Part shown: in pieces, positions 43,760 to 52,024 of the stretch | Position numbering within the stretch: the stretch's first letter is position 1 | Layout of the letters: every line of letters begins with the position of its first letter | NCBI GenBank assembly: GCA_029547805.1 | Contig: JAKPOP010000017.1 | Span: 310,001 to 374,000 of the forward strand | Reading direction: 5' to 3' | Origin: Deltaproteobacteria bacterium | GTDB taxonomy: Bacteria > Myxococcota_A > UBA9042 > DTJE01 | Length of the DNA: 64,000 nucleotides | Program-made: the position numbers and the translations under genes | The notes under the pieces: generated by a model | Told to the model about the DNA's origin: nothing | The model's input: only the letters and a program-made list of their open reading frames with translations | Databases searched by the model: none

Positions 43760-43942
43760 CGGCATCCTCCTGGCAAGGGGGCTCGGGCCGCCGGCCATCG
43801 ACGGCCGGGCGCAAGCATTCCAGAGGCCGCCCATTTCTGCAACCTCGGTTGGTGGGACCGGAGGGTCGGTGGCCATCGCAGAGGGGCCGGGAGGGGAGAC
43901 CTTGCCACGCAGCCCCGATGACGGCATCCTTGAGGAGGACCC

Positions 43943-44518
43943 ATGGACCGGGGACGCCGCATGTTCCAGAGCCTCGCCCCCTCCCTGCTGCTGGCGACCC
44001 CCACGCTGCTGGACCCGAACTTCCGCCAGACCGTCGTGCTGCTCTTCGCCCACGGACCCGAGGGCGCCCTGGGCCTCGTGATCAACCGCCCCTCCCCGGA
44101 GCCGCTCCGCAAGGTCCTCGAGGCCACCGGCCTCCCGAATCCCGGCGAGGACATCGGCGGGCGACCGGTGTTCCTGGGGGGGCCGGTCCAGCTGGGAACC
44201 GGGTGGGTCCTCTTCCGGGGGACAGACCCCCGGGGCGAGTCGTTCCCCGCCGGACCGGACCTGCGGGTCACCGGCAGCCAGCGGGTCTTCCGGGACCTGC
44301 TGACCGCCAGCCCCGTGCCGACCTTCCGCTTCTGCCTGGGCAACGCCGGGTGGGCCCCGGACCAGCTGGAGTCCGAGATCCGGGAGGGGGCCTGGATGAC
44401 CGCGCCGGTGGACCTCCGGATCGTCTTCGAGGTCCCCCCGGACCAGTGCTGGCGTCAGGCCTGGCTGACCCTGGGGGTCGATCCCTCCCTCTGGTCCTTC
44501 TCGGTGGGCGACGGCTGA
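43943..44518 (+). CDS. YqgE/AlgH family protein
   Basis: A 191-residue cytoplasmic protein with GAGGAGG before the ATG. It shows the family signatures LAPSLLLATPTLLDPNFRQTVVLLFAHGPEGALGLVINRP (10-50) and VFLGGPVQ near 76-83, then FRFCLGNAGWAPDQLESEI near 127-145. The family is widespread and structurally known. Its molecular role is unsettled (AlgH affects alginate regulation in Pseudomonas). The next gene, a histidine kinase, begins 32 bases downstream with its own promoter. Confidence 0.93.
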   Translation: MDRGRRMFQSLAPSLLLATPTLLDPNFRQTVVLLFAHGPEGALGLVINRPSPEPLRKVLEATGLPNPGEDIGGRPVFLGGPVQLGTGWVLFRGTDPRGESFPAGPDLRVTGSQRVFRDLLTASPVPTFRFCLGNAGWAPDQLESEIREGAWMTAPVDLRIVFEVPPDQCWRQAWLTLGVDPSLWSFSVGDG

Positions 44519-44532
44519 CCCCCGACCCGCCG

Positions 44533-44541
44533 TGCTATGCT
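44533..44541 (+). promoter_or_regulatory. Extended -10 promoter TGCTATGCT, probably giving a leaderless mRNA
   Basis: TGC plus TATGCT ends nine bases before the ATG at 44551, so transcription should begin at or within about three bases of the start codon. There is no Shine-Dalgarno sequence between them, which agrees with leaderless translation. Confidence 0.45.
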
Positions 44542-44550
44542 TCCCCGGCC

Positions 44551-46110
44551 ATGAGGACCTCCCTGCGGGCACAGATCGGCATCGGACTGGCCACCGAGGC
44601 GGTGGTCTTCGGCCTGGCCCTCGGCTACCTGGCCTGGACCGCCGACCGGCTGCTGGAGGAGGTCTCCCTGCTCAAGGGGACCGTCTCCCCGACCGTGGAG
44701 GACCTCACGGCGCTGCTGTCCGAGACCCGCGGCGTCGAGGACCTCCTGGGATCCTCCCGGTCCGTGGACCTGGACCGGTCCCGCCTGCTGCTCCAGCGTC
44801 TCCATCTCTTCGACCGCCTCCGGGCCGCCGCCGACGCCCTGGAGGCCGCCGCCACGTCGGGGGTCTTCTCGGAGGCCCGGTCCGCCGACTTCGCCGGGGC
44901 AGCGGCCTCCGCGAGGCAGGCATCCACCCTGCAACGCCGCTCCCCTGGACAGGACCCCACGATCCCCCCGTCGGCCGAGGAGGCCCTGACCACCCTGATC
45001 GACCGGCTCGACGCCGCCCAGAAGGCCGGGGCCGTCGGGGAGGCCGAGACCCAGGCGCGGGCCATCCTGCGGGTCCTGCGGCTCATGCGGGGGGCCACGC
45101 TGCGGGTCCAGAGCCAGTCCCTGGCCGCCCTGCGGGAGGCCGAGGCGGACCTGGTGGCCCGGCGCACGAAGGTCTCCCTGCTCGTGATCGGCGTCTCGGC
45201 CCTGGCCCTGGTCGTGGCCCTGGTCGTGCTGCTCTACTCCCTGCGGGCCCTGCGGCCCGTCGGGGACCTGATCGCCGCCATCCGGCGACTGGCCGCCGGG
45301 GACCATGCCCCCGTCACGATCCGGGGAGCCCCCCGGGAACTGGCCGGCCTCTCGGAGGCCCTGAACGGTCTGGCCCAGGCCCTCTCCCTCCAGGCCGAGC
45401 GGCAGGCCCGGGCGGCCGAGGACCGAATCCGCACCGAGCGCCTGGCCACGGTGGGCCGCATGGCGTCGGTGGTGGCCCACGAGATCCGGAACCCCCTGAA
45501 CTCGATCTCCCTGAACGTGGACCTGCTGGCCGAGATGGTCGCCTCCCCGGGCACCGACCTGTCCCGGATGAAGGACCTGCTGCGGTCGGTCCAGGGGGAG
45601 GTGGACCGCCTGTCGGAGATCACCGAGGAGTACCTGCGGTTCGGGCGCATGCCCCGGGGCGTGCTGGCCCCCTGCGACCTGGGGCCCCTGGTCCGAGGGA
45701 CCCTGGCCTTCCTGGCCGAGGAACTGGGTGCCGCCGGCGTCCAGGTGCAGGTCCGGGAGCCCGACCACCCGGTCCGGGTGTCCTGCGACGAGGGGCAGTT
45801 GCGTCAGGCACTCCAGAACCTGGTCCGGAACGCCCGGGAGGCGATGCCCGAGGGCGGCCTGCTGGAGGTGGCCATCGAGGAGGCCGGAGACGAGGCGATC
45901 GTGCGGGTCCGGGACCACGGCGTCGGGATCCCGGAGGCCTTCCGGTCGCGGATCTTCGAGCCCTTCGCCACCACGAAGCCCCGGGGCACCGGGCTGGGGC
46001 TTGCCTTTGTGCAGCAGGTGATGCAGGAATCGAACGGCCGGGTGGAGATCGAGACCCGGGAGGGGGCCGGGACCACGGTGAGTCTGATCTGGAGGCGCCA
46101 GGAGACCTGA
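44551..46110 (+). CDS. Sensor histidine kinase, orphan
   Basis: A 519-residue membrane kinase. Helix 1 is at about 9-30 and helix 2 at about 207-229, enclosing a 175-residue helical periplasmic sensor without a recognised fold. A HAMP domain (about 231-283) leads to the phosphoacceptor His310 in VVAHEIRNPLNSISLN. ATP-binding motifs are present: QNLVRNAREAMPEGG (N box), VRDHGVGIP (G1), FEPFATTKPRGTGLGLAF (F and G2). All catalytic motifs are intact. No response regulator is adjacent; the next gene is an M49 lipoprotein ten bases on. Confidence 0.93.
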   Translation: MRTSLRAQIGIGLATEAVVFGLALGYLAWTADRLLEEVSLLKGTVSPTVEDLTALLSETRGVEDLLGSSRSVDLDRSRLLLQRLHLFDRLRAAADALEAAATSGVFSEARSADFAGAAASARQASTLQRRSPGQDPTIPPSAEEALTTLIDRLDAAQKAGAVGEAETQARAILRVLRLMRGATLRVQSQSLAALREAEADLVARRTKVSLLVIGVSALALVVALVVLLYSLRALRPVGDLIAAIRRLAAGDHAPVTIRGAPRELAGLSEALNGLAQALSLQAERQARAAEDRIRTERLATVGRMASVVAHEIRNPLNSISLNVDLLAEMVASPGTDLSRMKDLLRSVQGEVDRLSEITEEYLRFGRMPRGVLAPCDLGPLVRGTLAFLAEELGAAGVQVQVREPDHPVRVSCDEGQLRQALQNLVRNAREAMPEGGLLEVAIEEAGDEAIVRVRDHGVGIPEAFRSRIFEPFATTKPRGTGLGLAFVQQVMQESNGRVEIETREGAGTTVSLIWRRQET

Positions 46111-46120
46111 GGAGGAGACG

Positions 46121-47821
46121 ATGGGACACCGGGCAGCGGCGTGGCTGTGGTTGGGGATGGTGGCCTGCGCAACGGGGGCCGGAAACCGGGAGACGGCGAT
46201 GACGGGGTTGGACCAGCAGGAACTGGCCCGGCGACGGGCCCAGTTCGCCGACGTGGACATCACGGTGGATCGAGGGACCATCCCACCGGAGGACCTGGAG
46301 GTCCTGCGGCCGCTGCTGAAGGCCGCGGCGGTGATGGATCGGATTTTCTGGAAGCAGGCCTCCCACGACGGCATGGAGGTGCTCCAGGACCTCCGGAAGA
46401 GGACGGACCCCCTGGGGCGGCTGCTGGCCGAGTACGTGGAGATCCACCGGGGCCGGTTCGACCGGCTGGAGGACCATGCCCCCTTCTACGGAACCGGGAA
46501 GAAGCCCCGAGGGGCCACCTTCTACCCGGAGGACCTGACGGTGGAGGAGTTCGAGGCCTGGATCGCCGCCCACCCCGAGGACCGGGAGGACTTCCTGTCC
46601 CCCTTCACGGTGATCCGCCGAGACGGGGATCGGCTCAAGGCGATTCCCTACAGCGAGTTCTACCGGGAGGACCTGGAGGAGGCGGCCCGGTGGCTCCTGG
46701 AGGCCGCCTCGAAGACCCGGGACCCGATGCTGGCCCGGTTCCTCCGGACCCGGGCCGAGGCCTTCCGGACCAACGACTACTTCGAGAGCGACATGGCCTG
46801 GATGGACCTCCACTCGGGCCCCCCGGAGGTCTCATCGGCCCTGGAGGTCGTCATCGGCCCCTACGAGGTGTACGAGGACGGCCTGATGAACCTCAAGGCC
46901 TCCTTCGAGGCCTTCGTGACCCTCCGAGACGCCGCCGAGAGCCACAAGCTGCAGGCCGTGGCGGGCCTGCTGGACGAGATGGAGGCGGCCCTGCCGGTGG
47001 ATGACCGCCACAAGAACTTCAGTCGCGGCAAGTCCTCCCCCATCGCCGTCGTGCAGGTGATCTTCACCTCCGGCGACACCGCGGCGGGAGTCCAGACGAC
47101 GGCCTTCAACCTCCCCAACGACGAACGGGTGCGGACCGCGAAGGGGTCCAAGAAGGTCCTGCTCAAGAACGTCGGCGAGGCCAAGTTCCGTCGGAGCCTG
47201 ATCCCCATCGCCCGGACCCTGCTGGACCCCGCCCTCCAGGACCGCATCTCCTTCGACGCCTATTTCAACTTCATCCTGATGCACGAGGTCAGCCACGGCC
47301 TCGGCCCGGGGGTGCTGGCGCTGCCGGGGGGCGGGACCACCACGGTGAACCTCGCCCTGAAGGAGACCTACTCGGGCATCGAGGAGTGCAAGGCCGACGT
47401 CCTGGGCGTCCTGAACGCCCTGTTCCTGGTCCGCAAGGGGCTGTTGCCCCGGGAGGTCGAGGCGGCGATGGGGCCGACCTACCTGGCGGGGATCTTCCGG
47501 TCCATCCGCTTCGGGGTCACCGAGGCCCACGGGATCGCCAACATGATCCAGTACAACTGGCTCCGGGAGCAGGGCGTGGTCACCTGGGACGACCGGCAGA
47601 CGCTGCACATCGACCTGGGCCGCTACGAGGACTCCCTGCGACAACTGGCCCGGCGACTGCTGACCATCCAGGCCGAGGGCGACTACGAGGGCGCCCGGAG
47701 GATGCTGGACACCTACGGGTCGATGCCCGACGAGGTCCGCAAGGCCCTGGCCCGCCTCTCGACGGTCCCGGTGGACATCCGCCCCCGCTATCCCCTGGCC
47801 GAGGCCCTGATGCGGGAGTGA
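46121..47821 (+). CDS. M49 (dipeptidyl-peptidase III-like) zinc lipoprotein
   Basis: A 566-residue protein with a short lipoprotein signal ending in GMVAC (C16) and GAGGAG before the ATG. The zinc site is HEVSHGLGPG from His388, an HExxH form found in the bacterial M49 branch instead of the HExxxH of classical DPP III. The third ligand region is EECKADVLG from residue 421. Other family features are FTVIRRDGDRLKAIPYSEFY and PYEVYEDGLMNLKASFEAFV. It probably cleaves dipeptides from oligopeptides at the outer face of the cell envelope. It is possibly coexpressed with the histidine kinase. Confidence 0.9.
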   Translation: MGHRAAAWLWLGMVACATGAGNRETAMTGLDQQELARRRAQFADVDITVDRGTIPPEDLEVLRPLLKAAAVMDRIFWKQASHDGMEVLQDLRKRTDPLGRLLAEYVEIHRGRFDRLEDHAPFYGTGKKPRGATFYPEDLTVEEFEAWIAAHPEDREDFLSPFTVIRRDGDRLKAIPYSEFYREDLEEAARWLLEAASKTRDPMLARFLRTRAEAFRTNDYFESDMAWMDLHSGPPEVSSALEVVIGPYEVYEDGLMNLKASFEAFVTLRDAAESHKLQAVAGLLDEMEAALPVDDRHKNFSRGKSSPIAVVQVIFTSGDTAAGVQTTAFNLPNDERVRTAKGSKKVLLKNVGEAKFRRSLIPIARTLLDPALQDRISFDAYFNFILMHEVSHGLGPGVLALPGGGTTTVNLALKETYSGIEECKADVLGVLNALFLVRKGLLPREVEAAMGPTYLAGIFRSIRFGVTEAHGIANMIQYNWLREQGVVTWDDRQTLHIDLGRYEDSLRQLARRLLTIQAEGDYEGARRMLDTYGSMPDEVRKALARLSTVPVDIRPRYPLAEALMRE

Positions 47822-47834
47822 CCCAGGGCCCGCG

Positions 47835-48089
47835 TCAGCCGCAGGAACCGCAGCCGCAGGAACTGCCGCCGGTCCCGCAGGAACTGCAGTTCGACGAGGT
47901 GCAGCCGGAACACCCGTGGGACGACCCGGTGGTGGTCATGCGACCGCCGACCGAGAAGGCCGCCGTGGAGGCCAGCCGCTCCACGTCGCCGGACCCGCAG
48001 GACGGGCAGGTCGCCGTGACGGTCCCCATCGGGACCAGTTCCTCGAAGTCCCTCTGGCATGCCTGGCATCGAAACTCGTACAGGGGCAT
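47835..48089 (-). CDS. FmdB-type zinc ribbon protein with Cys-rich tail
   Basis: An 84-residue protein. The N-terminal zinc ribbon is typical of FmdB/CxxC_CXXC_SSSS proteins: MPLYEFRCQACQ with C8 and C11, then CPSCGS with C28 and C31. The C-terminal 27 residues (CSGCTSSNCSSCGTGG and so on) hold nine further Cys, more than most members. Its role is unknown; FmdB was named from a formamidase/amidase operon. It starts 19 bases after the end of the release-factor-like gene, which is upstream of it on the same strand. Confidence 0.9.
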   Translation of the reverse strand: MPLYEFRCQACQRDFEELVPMGTVTATCPSCGSGDVERLASTAAFSVGGRMTTTGSSHGCSGCTSSNCSSCGTGGSSCGCGSCG

Positions 48090-48108
48090 GGAACCTCTCC
48101 TCCTGACA

Positions 48109-48525
48109 CTAGTCCTCGGCTGAAGGGGGACGCCGCAGGGCCTTCACCTCCCCCCGGGCGCGCTTGCCCTCCAGCATCTTCTCCCGGGCCCGCCGGCTCC
48201 GCCGCCGCTTCTGGCGGCGGATCCTCTCGGCCTCCTGGCGCCGGGCGCTCTGCTCTCCCAGGACCTGATCCTCGATGGCCTCCACCAGGATCTCCCGGGC
48301 CCGAAACCGGTTGAGGCCCTGGGACCGGGACTCCTGGCACTTGACCAGCCGCCCGGTGGGCCGGTGGACGATCTGGACGCAGGAGGAGGTCTTGTTGACC
48401 TTCTGGCCCCCGGGTCCTGCGGAGCGGACGAAGGTCTCCTCCAGGTCCTCCTCCCGGATCCCGAGGCGGTCCATCCGCTCCCGGAGCGCCTGTTCCTTTT
48501 CCGGACGAACGGGAAACGTCCCCAT
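48109..48525 (-). CDS. RF-1 domain ribosome rescue factor (ArfB/MTRFR-like)
   Basis: The ATG at 48525 gives 138 residues; an ATG at 48579 would add an unrelated Arg-rich stretch. The peptidyl-tRNA hydrolysis motif GPGGQKVNKTSSCVQIVH is at 37-54, with GGQ at 39-41. A highly basic tail (RRQKRRRSRRAREKMLEGKRAR) is of the kind that enters the mRNA channel in ArfB-type rescue factors. There is no codon-recognition domain, so it is not RF1 or RF2. The N-terminal 30 residues (LGIREEDLEETFVRS) match the MTRFR/C12orf65 group better than E. coli ArfB. Confidence 0.9.
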   Translation of the reverse strand: MGTFPVRPEKEQALRERMDRLGIREEDLEETFVRSAGPGGQKVNKTSSCVQIVHRPTGRLVKCQESRSQGLNRFRAREILVEAIEDQVLGEQSARRQEAERIRRQKRRRSRRAREKMLEGKRARGEVKALRRPPSAED

Positions 48526-48656
48526 GGCCGGATCATCCCACAGCCCGCATCTCCGGGCACGGGGGAACGCCACGGCCACCCCGGGTGGCAGCGGCAGGCC
48601 TCCACGGGCCCCGAGCCGGGTGATAATGGGGCGCCAGGACGACGAGGTCCAGGGGC

Positions 48657-49940
48657 ATGACCGACGGCACGGCGACGATCCGGGTGGATCGGCTGGTCCA
48701 CCAGGGCATGGGACTCGGCCGGGTCGGGGGGAAGGTCTGGCTGGTGCCCTTCACGGCGCCGGGAGACCTCGTGACGGCCGTCCCGGAGCGGGTCCATCGA
48801 GGCCATGTCGAGGGGCGCCTGGTCCGGGTGCTGGAGGAGGGTCCCGATCGGGTCCCGCCCCCCTGCCCCTGGTACGGGGAGTGCGGCGGGTGTCACCTCC
48901 AGCACCTCCGGGAGGAGCGGCAACCGGTCCACAAGGCCGAGGTGCTCCGGGACGTGCTGGCCCGGATCGGCCACGTCGAGGCCCCGACCCCGGTGGTGCG
49001 CAGCGGCGCCCCCTGGCACTGGCGCGGCCGGATCGAGGTCCATGGCGAGGATCCAAAGGGCCGCTGGCGGATCGGTTTCTTCCGGCGCGGGTCCCAGGCG
49101 CTGGTGGAGGTCCAGGACTGCCCCATCGCCCACCAGGTCCTGGGGGCCCTGATCGGGCAGTTGCCCGCGGCGCTGGATGGCATGCCGGTCCAGGGACCGG
49201 TCACGTTGGAACTGGTGCTGGGAGAGGACGGCCGGGTGGTCGCGGTGATCCGGGGGGGCATCCCGGATCCCCACCGGGTCGCCGAGGGCCTCCTGCGCCT
49301 GCCCTCGGTCCGGGGGGCCCTGGTCCGCCACCGGGGCGCCTGGGTCACCAGCGGCGCCTGGGAGGTGAAGGTTCCCACCGACGATGGGACCGGCGGCCAG
49401 ACCCTGGTCCCCACCGATCCCCGGGGCTTCTCCCAGGCCCACCTGGACCTGAACCCGGCCCTGGCCCGGAGGGTCCGGGAACTGGCCGAGGCCGCCGGGG
49501 GGTGTCGGGTCCTGGAACTCCATGCCGGCAGCGGCAACCTGACCCTGCCGCTGGCCCTGGCCGGGGCCACCGTGACGGCGGTGGAGGTCAATGGCGAGGC
49601 CGCCCGGATGGCGGCCCGGGAGACGGCGGCCCGGGGCCTGGAGGTCCGATGGGTCCCCCTGGCCGTCGAGTCCCTGCCTGCCCGGCCGGACCTCCTGGAG
49701 GGGCAGGAGGTGCTGGTGATGGACCCTCCCCGGACCGGCCTGGGGACAGGCCTGGCCCGGTTCCTGGCCGCCCTTCCCGTCGATCGGGTGGTCTGGGTCT
49801 CGTGCGACCCGGCCCCCCTGGCCCGGGACCTCCGCCCCTTCCTGGAGGGCCCCTTCCGGATCGACGCGCTGGAGATGTGGGACCTCTTCCCGCAGACATT
49901 CCACCTGGAGACGCTGGTCCGACTCCGGCGGCGCCCCTGA
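48657..49940 (+). CDS. 23S rRNA (uracil-5-)-methyltransferase, RlmD/RumA type
   Basis: S-adenosylmethionine-dependent m5U methyltransferase, 427 residues. An N-terminal TRAM domain (1-60) is followed by the [4Fe-4S] Cys set C70, C76 and C79 (CPWYGECGGCHLQH), with the fourth Cys in VQDCPIAH. The SAM motif is VLELHAGSGNLTLPLA and then VMDPPRTGL; the catalytic Cys lies in WVSCDPAPLARDL. Which uridine is modified (RlmD, RlmC or TrmA-like) cannot be settled by eye. A GATAAT -10-like element is at 48622-48627. It is divergent from the release-factor-like gene. Confidence 0.92.
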   Translation: MTDGTATIRVDRLVHQGMGLGRVGGKVWLVPFTAPGDLVTAVPERVHRGHVEGRLVRVLEEGPDRVPPPCPWYGECGGCHLQHLREERQPVHKAEVLRDVLARIGHVEAPTPVVRSGAPWHWRGRIEVHGEDPKGRWRIGFFRRGSQALVEVQDCPIAHQVLGALIGQLPAALDGMPVQGPVTLELVLGEDGRVVAVIRGGIPDPHRVAEGLLRLPSVRGALVRHRGAWVTSGAWEVKVPTDDGTGGQTLVPTDPRGFSQAHLDLNPALARRVRELAEAAGGCRVLELHAGSGNLTLPLALAGATVTAVEVNGEAARMAARETAARGLEVRWVPLAVESLPARPDLLEGQEVLVMDPPRTGLGTGLARFLAALPVDRVVWVSCDPAPLARDLRPFLEGPFRIDALEMWDLFPQTFHLETLVRLRRRP

Positions 49941-49950
49941 CGGGTCGAGG

Positions 49951-49965
49951 GGCCGTTTTTCGGCC
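49951..49965. terminator. Small hairpin GGCCG-TTTTT-CGGCC
   Basis: A perfect 5-bp GC stem with a T5 loop begins 11 bases after the methyltransferase stop. It lacks a following T-tract, so termination is only a possibility. Confidence 0.3.
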
Positions 49966-49983
49966 GAGGGACCGGGCGGTCGA

Positions 49984-50011
49984 TTGACTTTCGGCGGCCC
50001 GGGGGCATCAT
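49984..50011 (+). promoter_or_regulatory. Promoter TTGACT-16-CATCAT for the QueD-like operon
   Basis: TTGACT at 49984-49989 and CATCAT at 50006-50011 lie 31 bases before the ATG at 50043, at a spacing of 16 bases. I looked for a preQ1-type pseudoknot in the leader and did not see one. Confidence 0.5.
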
Positions 50012-50042
50012 TCCCCGGTCCGGTCGTTGCCGGGAGGCCGCC

Positions 50043-50900
50043 GTGAGGGCCGAGATCGTCAAGGAGTTCCATTTCGAGGCGGCGCACCACCTGCCAGAGG
50101 TGGCGCCGACCCACAAGTGTTCCCGCCTCCACGGCCACCACTTCCGGGTGGAGGTGGCCGTCGAGGGGGAGGTGGACCCGGTGCTGGGCTGGGTCATGGA
50201 CTTCGGGGACCTGGCCCGGGTCGCCCGGGAGGTGGTCGCGGCGCTGGACCACCGGGACCTGAACCAGTTGCCGGAACTCCGGAATCCCACCTCCGAGAAC
50301 CTGGCCTTCCTGCTGTACCACCAGTTCGCCGAGCGGGTGCCCGGCGTCTGTGCCGTCACCGTGCATGAAAGCCCCACCTCCCGCTGCACCTATCGCCCAG
50401 GCCGTCGGGAGGTCCCGGAGGAGAGCGAGACCCAGGTGACCGTGGACGGGTTCGTGCTGTCGGCGGCCCATTTCCTGGTGATCCCCCCGACCGGGAGGGA
50501 GCCCATCCACGGCCATGACTACCGGGTGATGGCCTCGGGGACCGTGCCTGAGGGACGGAGCGAGGAGGCCCGATCGGTGATCCGGGAGGAGGTCTCCAGG
50601 CTGCTGGAGGCCCTGGATCATCGGTTGCTGGTCCCGGGCAGACCGGTCGTCGGCACGCTGGAGGCCACCGAGGACACCCTGGTCCTGGCCCTCCCGGAGG
50701 AGAGGCTGGTCCTCCCTCGGAGGGACTGCGCCGTGCTGCCACTGCCGAACACATCCACCGAGTTGCTGGCGGGGCTGCTGGCCCAGGACCTGGCGGACTC
50801 CCCCCGGGTCGGGGCGATGGGCATCCGCCGGGTCGAGGTGACGGTCCGGGAGGGGATCGATGCCTCGGCCCGGGTGGCCGCGGAGGTCCCGGCCACCTGA
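50043..50900 (+). CDS. Tandem 6-pyruvoyltetrahydropterin synthase/QueD-like protein
   Basis: A 285-residue fusion of two PTPS folds. Domain 1 (1-120) keeps the zinc ligands H15, H30 and H32 and the catalytic Cys26 (HKCSRLHGHHF), DFGDL, the Asp/His pair in LDHRDLNQL, and HESPTSRCTY. It should act like QueD (6-carboxytetrahydropterin synthase, queuosine pathway) or PTPS. Domain 2 (130-275) keeps His at 143, 156 and 158 (SAAHFL...PIHGHDY) and LDHRLL, but Arg152 stands where the catalytic Cys should be and the closing Glu motif is degenerate. Domain 2 is therefore probably structural or regulatory. No queC, queE or queF is nearby. Confidence 0.9.
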   Translation: MRAEIVKEFHFEAAHHLPEVAPTHKCSRLHGHHFRVEVAVEGEVDPVLGWVMDFGDLARVAREVVAALDHRDLNQLPELRNPTSENLAFLLYHQFAERVPGVCAVTVHESPTSRCTYRPGRREVPEESETQVTVDGFVLSAAHFLVIPPTGREPIHGHDYRVMASGTVPEGRSEEARSVIREEVSRLLEALDHRLLVPGRPVVGTLEATEDTLVLALPEERLVLPRRDCAVLPLPNTSTELLAGLLAQDLADSPRVGAMGIRRVEVTVREGIDASARVAAEVPAT

Positions 50901-50965
50901 GGGGCCGAGGGTCCCCGGGAGCCCGGGCTGGACAGGACGTGCCGCAACCGGGATGATGACCTGCG

Positions 50966-52024
50966 ATGAGTGACATGACCCTCCTCGACCTGCTGGACCG
51001 CCTGCCCTCCGAGATCGCCCTGCTTCCGGCCCTCCAGGGAGAGCCCCCCTACCGGGCCCTGCAGGTCTTCCAGTGGGTGCACCAGCACCGGGTCGAGGAC
51101 TTCGACCGGATGACCAATCTGCCAAAGGGGCTGCGGGACGCCCTGGCCCGGTCGGCCCGGGTCTCCCGGCTGGACCCCTACCAGGTGATCCGGTCCCGTG
51201 ACGGGAGCGAGAAACTGCTGTTTGCCGGCCCCGACGGACGGACCTTCCCGGCGGTGCTGATGCCTTCCGAGGACCGGGTCACCCTCTGCGTCAGCAGCCA
51301 GGTGGGCTGCCGGATGGGCTGCCGCTTCTGCCTGACGGGCCAGGGGGGATTCGTGCGGCATCTCTCGGCCCGGGAGATCCTGGGCCAGGTCCACGCGGCG
51401 ATGCGGCGGCTCCCGGAGGGGAGCCGGGTCACCAACGTGGTCTTCATGGGCATGGGGGAGCCCCTGGACAACCTGCCGGAGGTCCTGAGGGCGGTCCGGG
51501 TGATGACCCACCGGGAGGGGCTCCGGGTGGCTCCCCGGCGCACGACCCTGTCCACCGTGGGGCTGGTGGAGCGGATCCCGGAGGTCGTGGCCTCGGCCAC
51601 GGGGGTCAGCATCGCCCTGTCTCTCTGCGCCACCACCGACGAGGTCCGGAACGAGGTGGTCCCGGCAGCCCGACGATACGGGAACCTCCAGGCGGTGACG
51701 GAGGCCCTGGCGGGCCTGACGCTGCCCCACGGACACGTCTACACGATCGAGTACACGCTGATCGCCGGTGTCGGGGACTCCCTGGACGACGCCCGTCGCC
51801 TGAGCCGCATGCTGGCCCGGTTCCCCCACAAGGTGAACCTGATCCCCTTCAACCCCTGGCCCGGAAGCCCGTTCCGCCGACCGGACGACGGTGCCGTCGA
51901 GGCCTTCCGTCAGTTCCTGGAGGACCGGCATCACCCGGTCACCGTGCGCCGCAGCCGAGGCCAGGACATCGGCGCGGCCTGCGGGATGCTGGAACTCGCG
52001 TCGCCGGCGGAGGCCACCCCATGA
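50966..52024 (+). CDS. rlmN: 23S rRNA (adenine-2503-C2)-methyltransferase
   Basis: Radical-SAM methyltransferase acting on 23S rRNA A2503 and tRNA A37. The 352-residue protein has the cluster motif CRMGCRFC (C115, C119, C122), the GMGEPLDN motif and the methyl-carrying Cys339 in GQDIGAACG. A second conserved Cys is present (CVSSQVGC, C108). The family motif normally reading SLHAP is SLCATTDEVRN here, a small deviation. The ATG lacks a clear ribosome site. It overlaps the next gene by four bases. Confidence 0.93.
   Translation: MSDMTLLDLLDRLPSEIALLPALQGEPPYRALQVFQWVHQHRVEDFDRMTNLPKGLRDALARSARVSRLDPYQVIRSRDGSEKLLFAGPDGRTFPAVLMPSEDRVTLCVSSQVGCRMGCRFCLTGQGGFVRHLSAREILGQVHAAMRRLPEGSRVTNVVFMGMGEPLDNLPEVLRAVRVMTHREGLRVAPRRTTLSTVGLVERIPEVVASATGVSIALSLCATTDEVRNEVVPAARRYGNLQAVTEALAGLTLPHGHVYTIEYTLIAGVGDSLDDARRLSRMLARFPHKVNLIPFNPWPGSPFRRPDDGAVEAFRQFLEDRHHPVTVRRSRGQDIGAACGMLELASPAEATP

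Noticed and set aside
49941-50042. preQ1 riboswitch upstream of the QueD-like gene
   Set aside because: The leader is about 30 nt after a plausible promoter and contains no H-type pseudoknot or A-rich tail.
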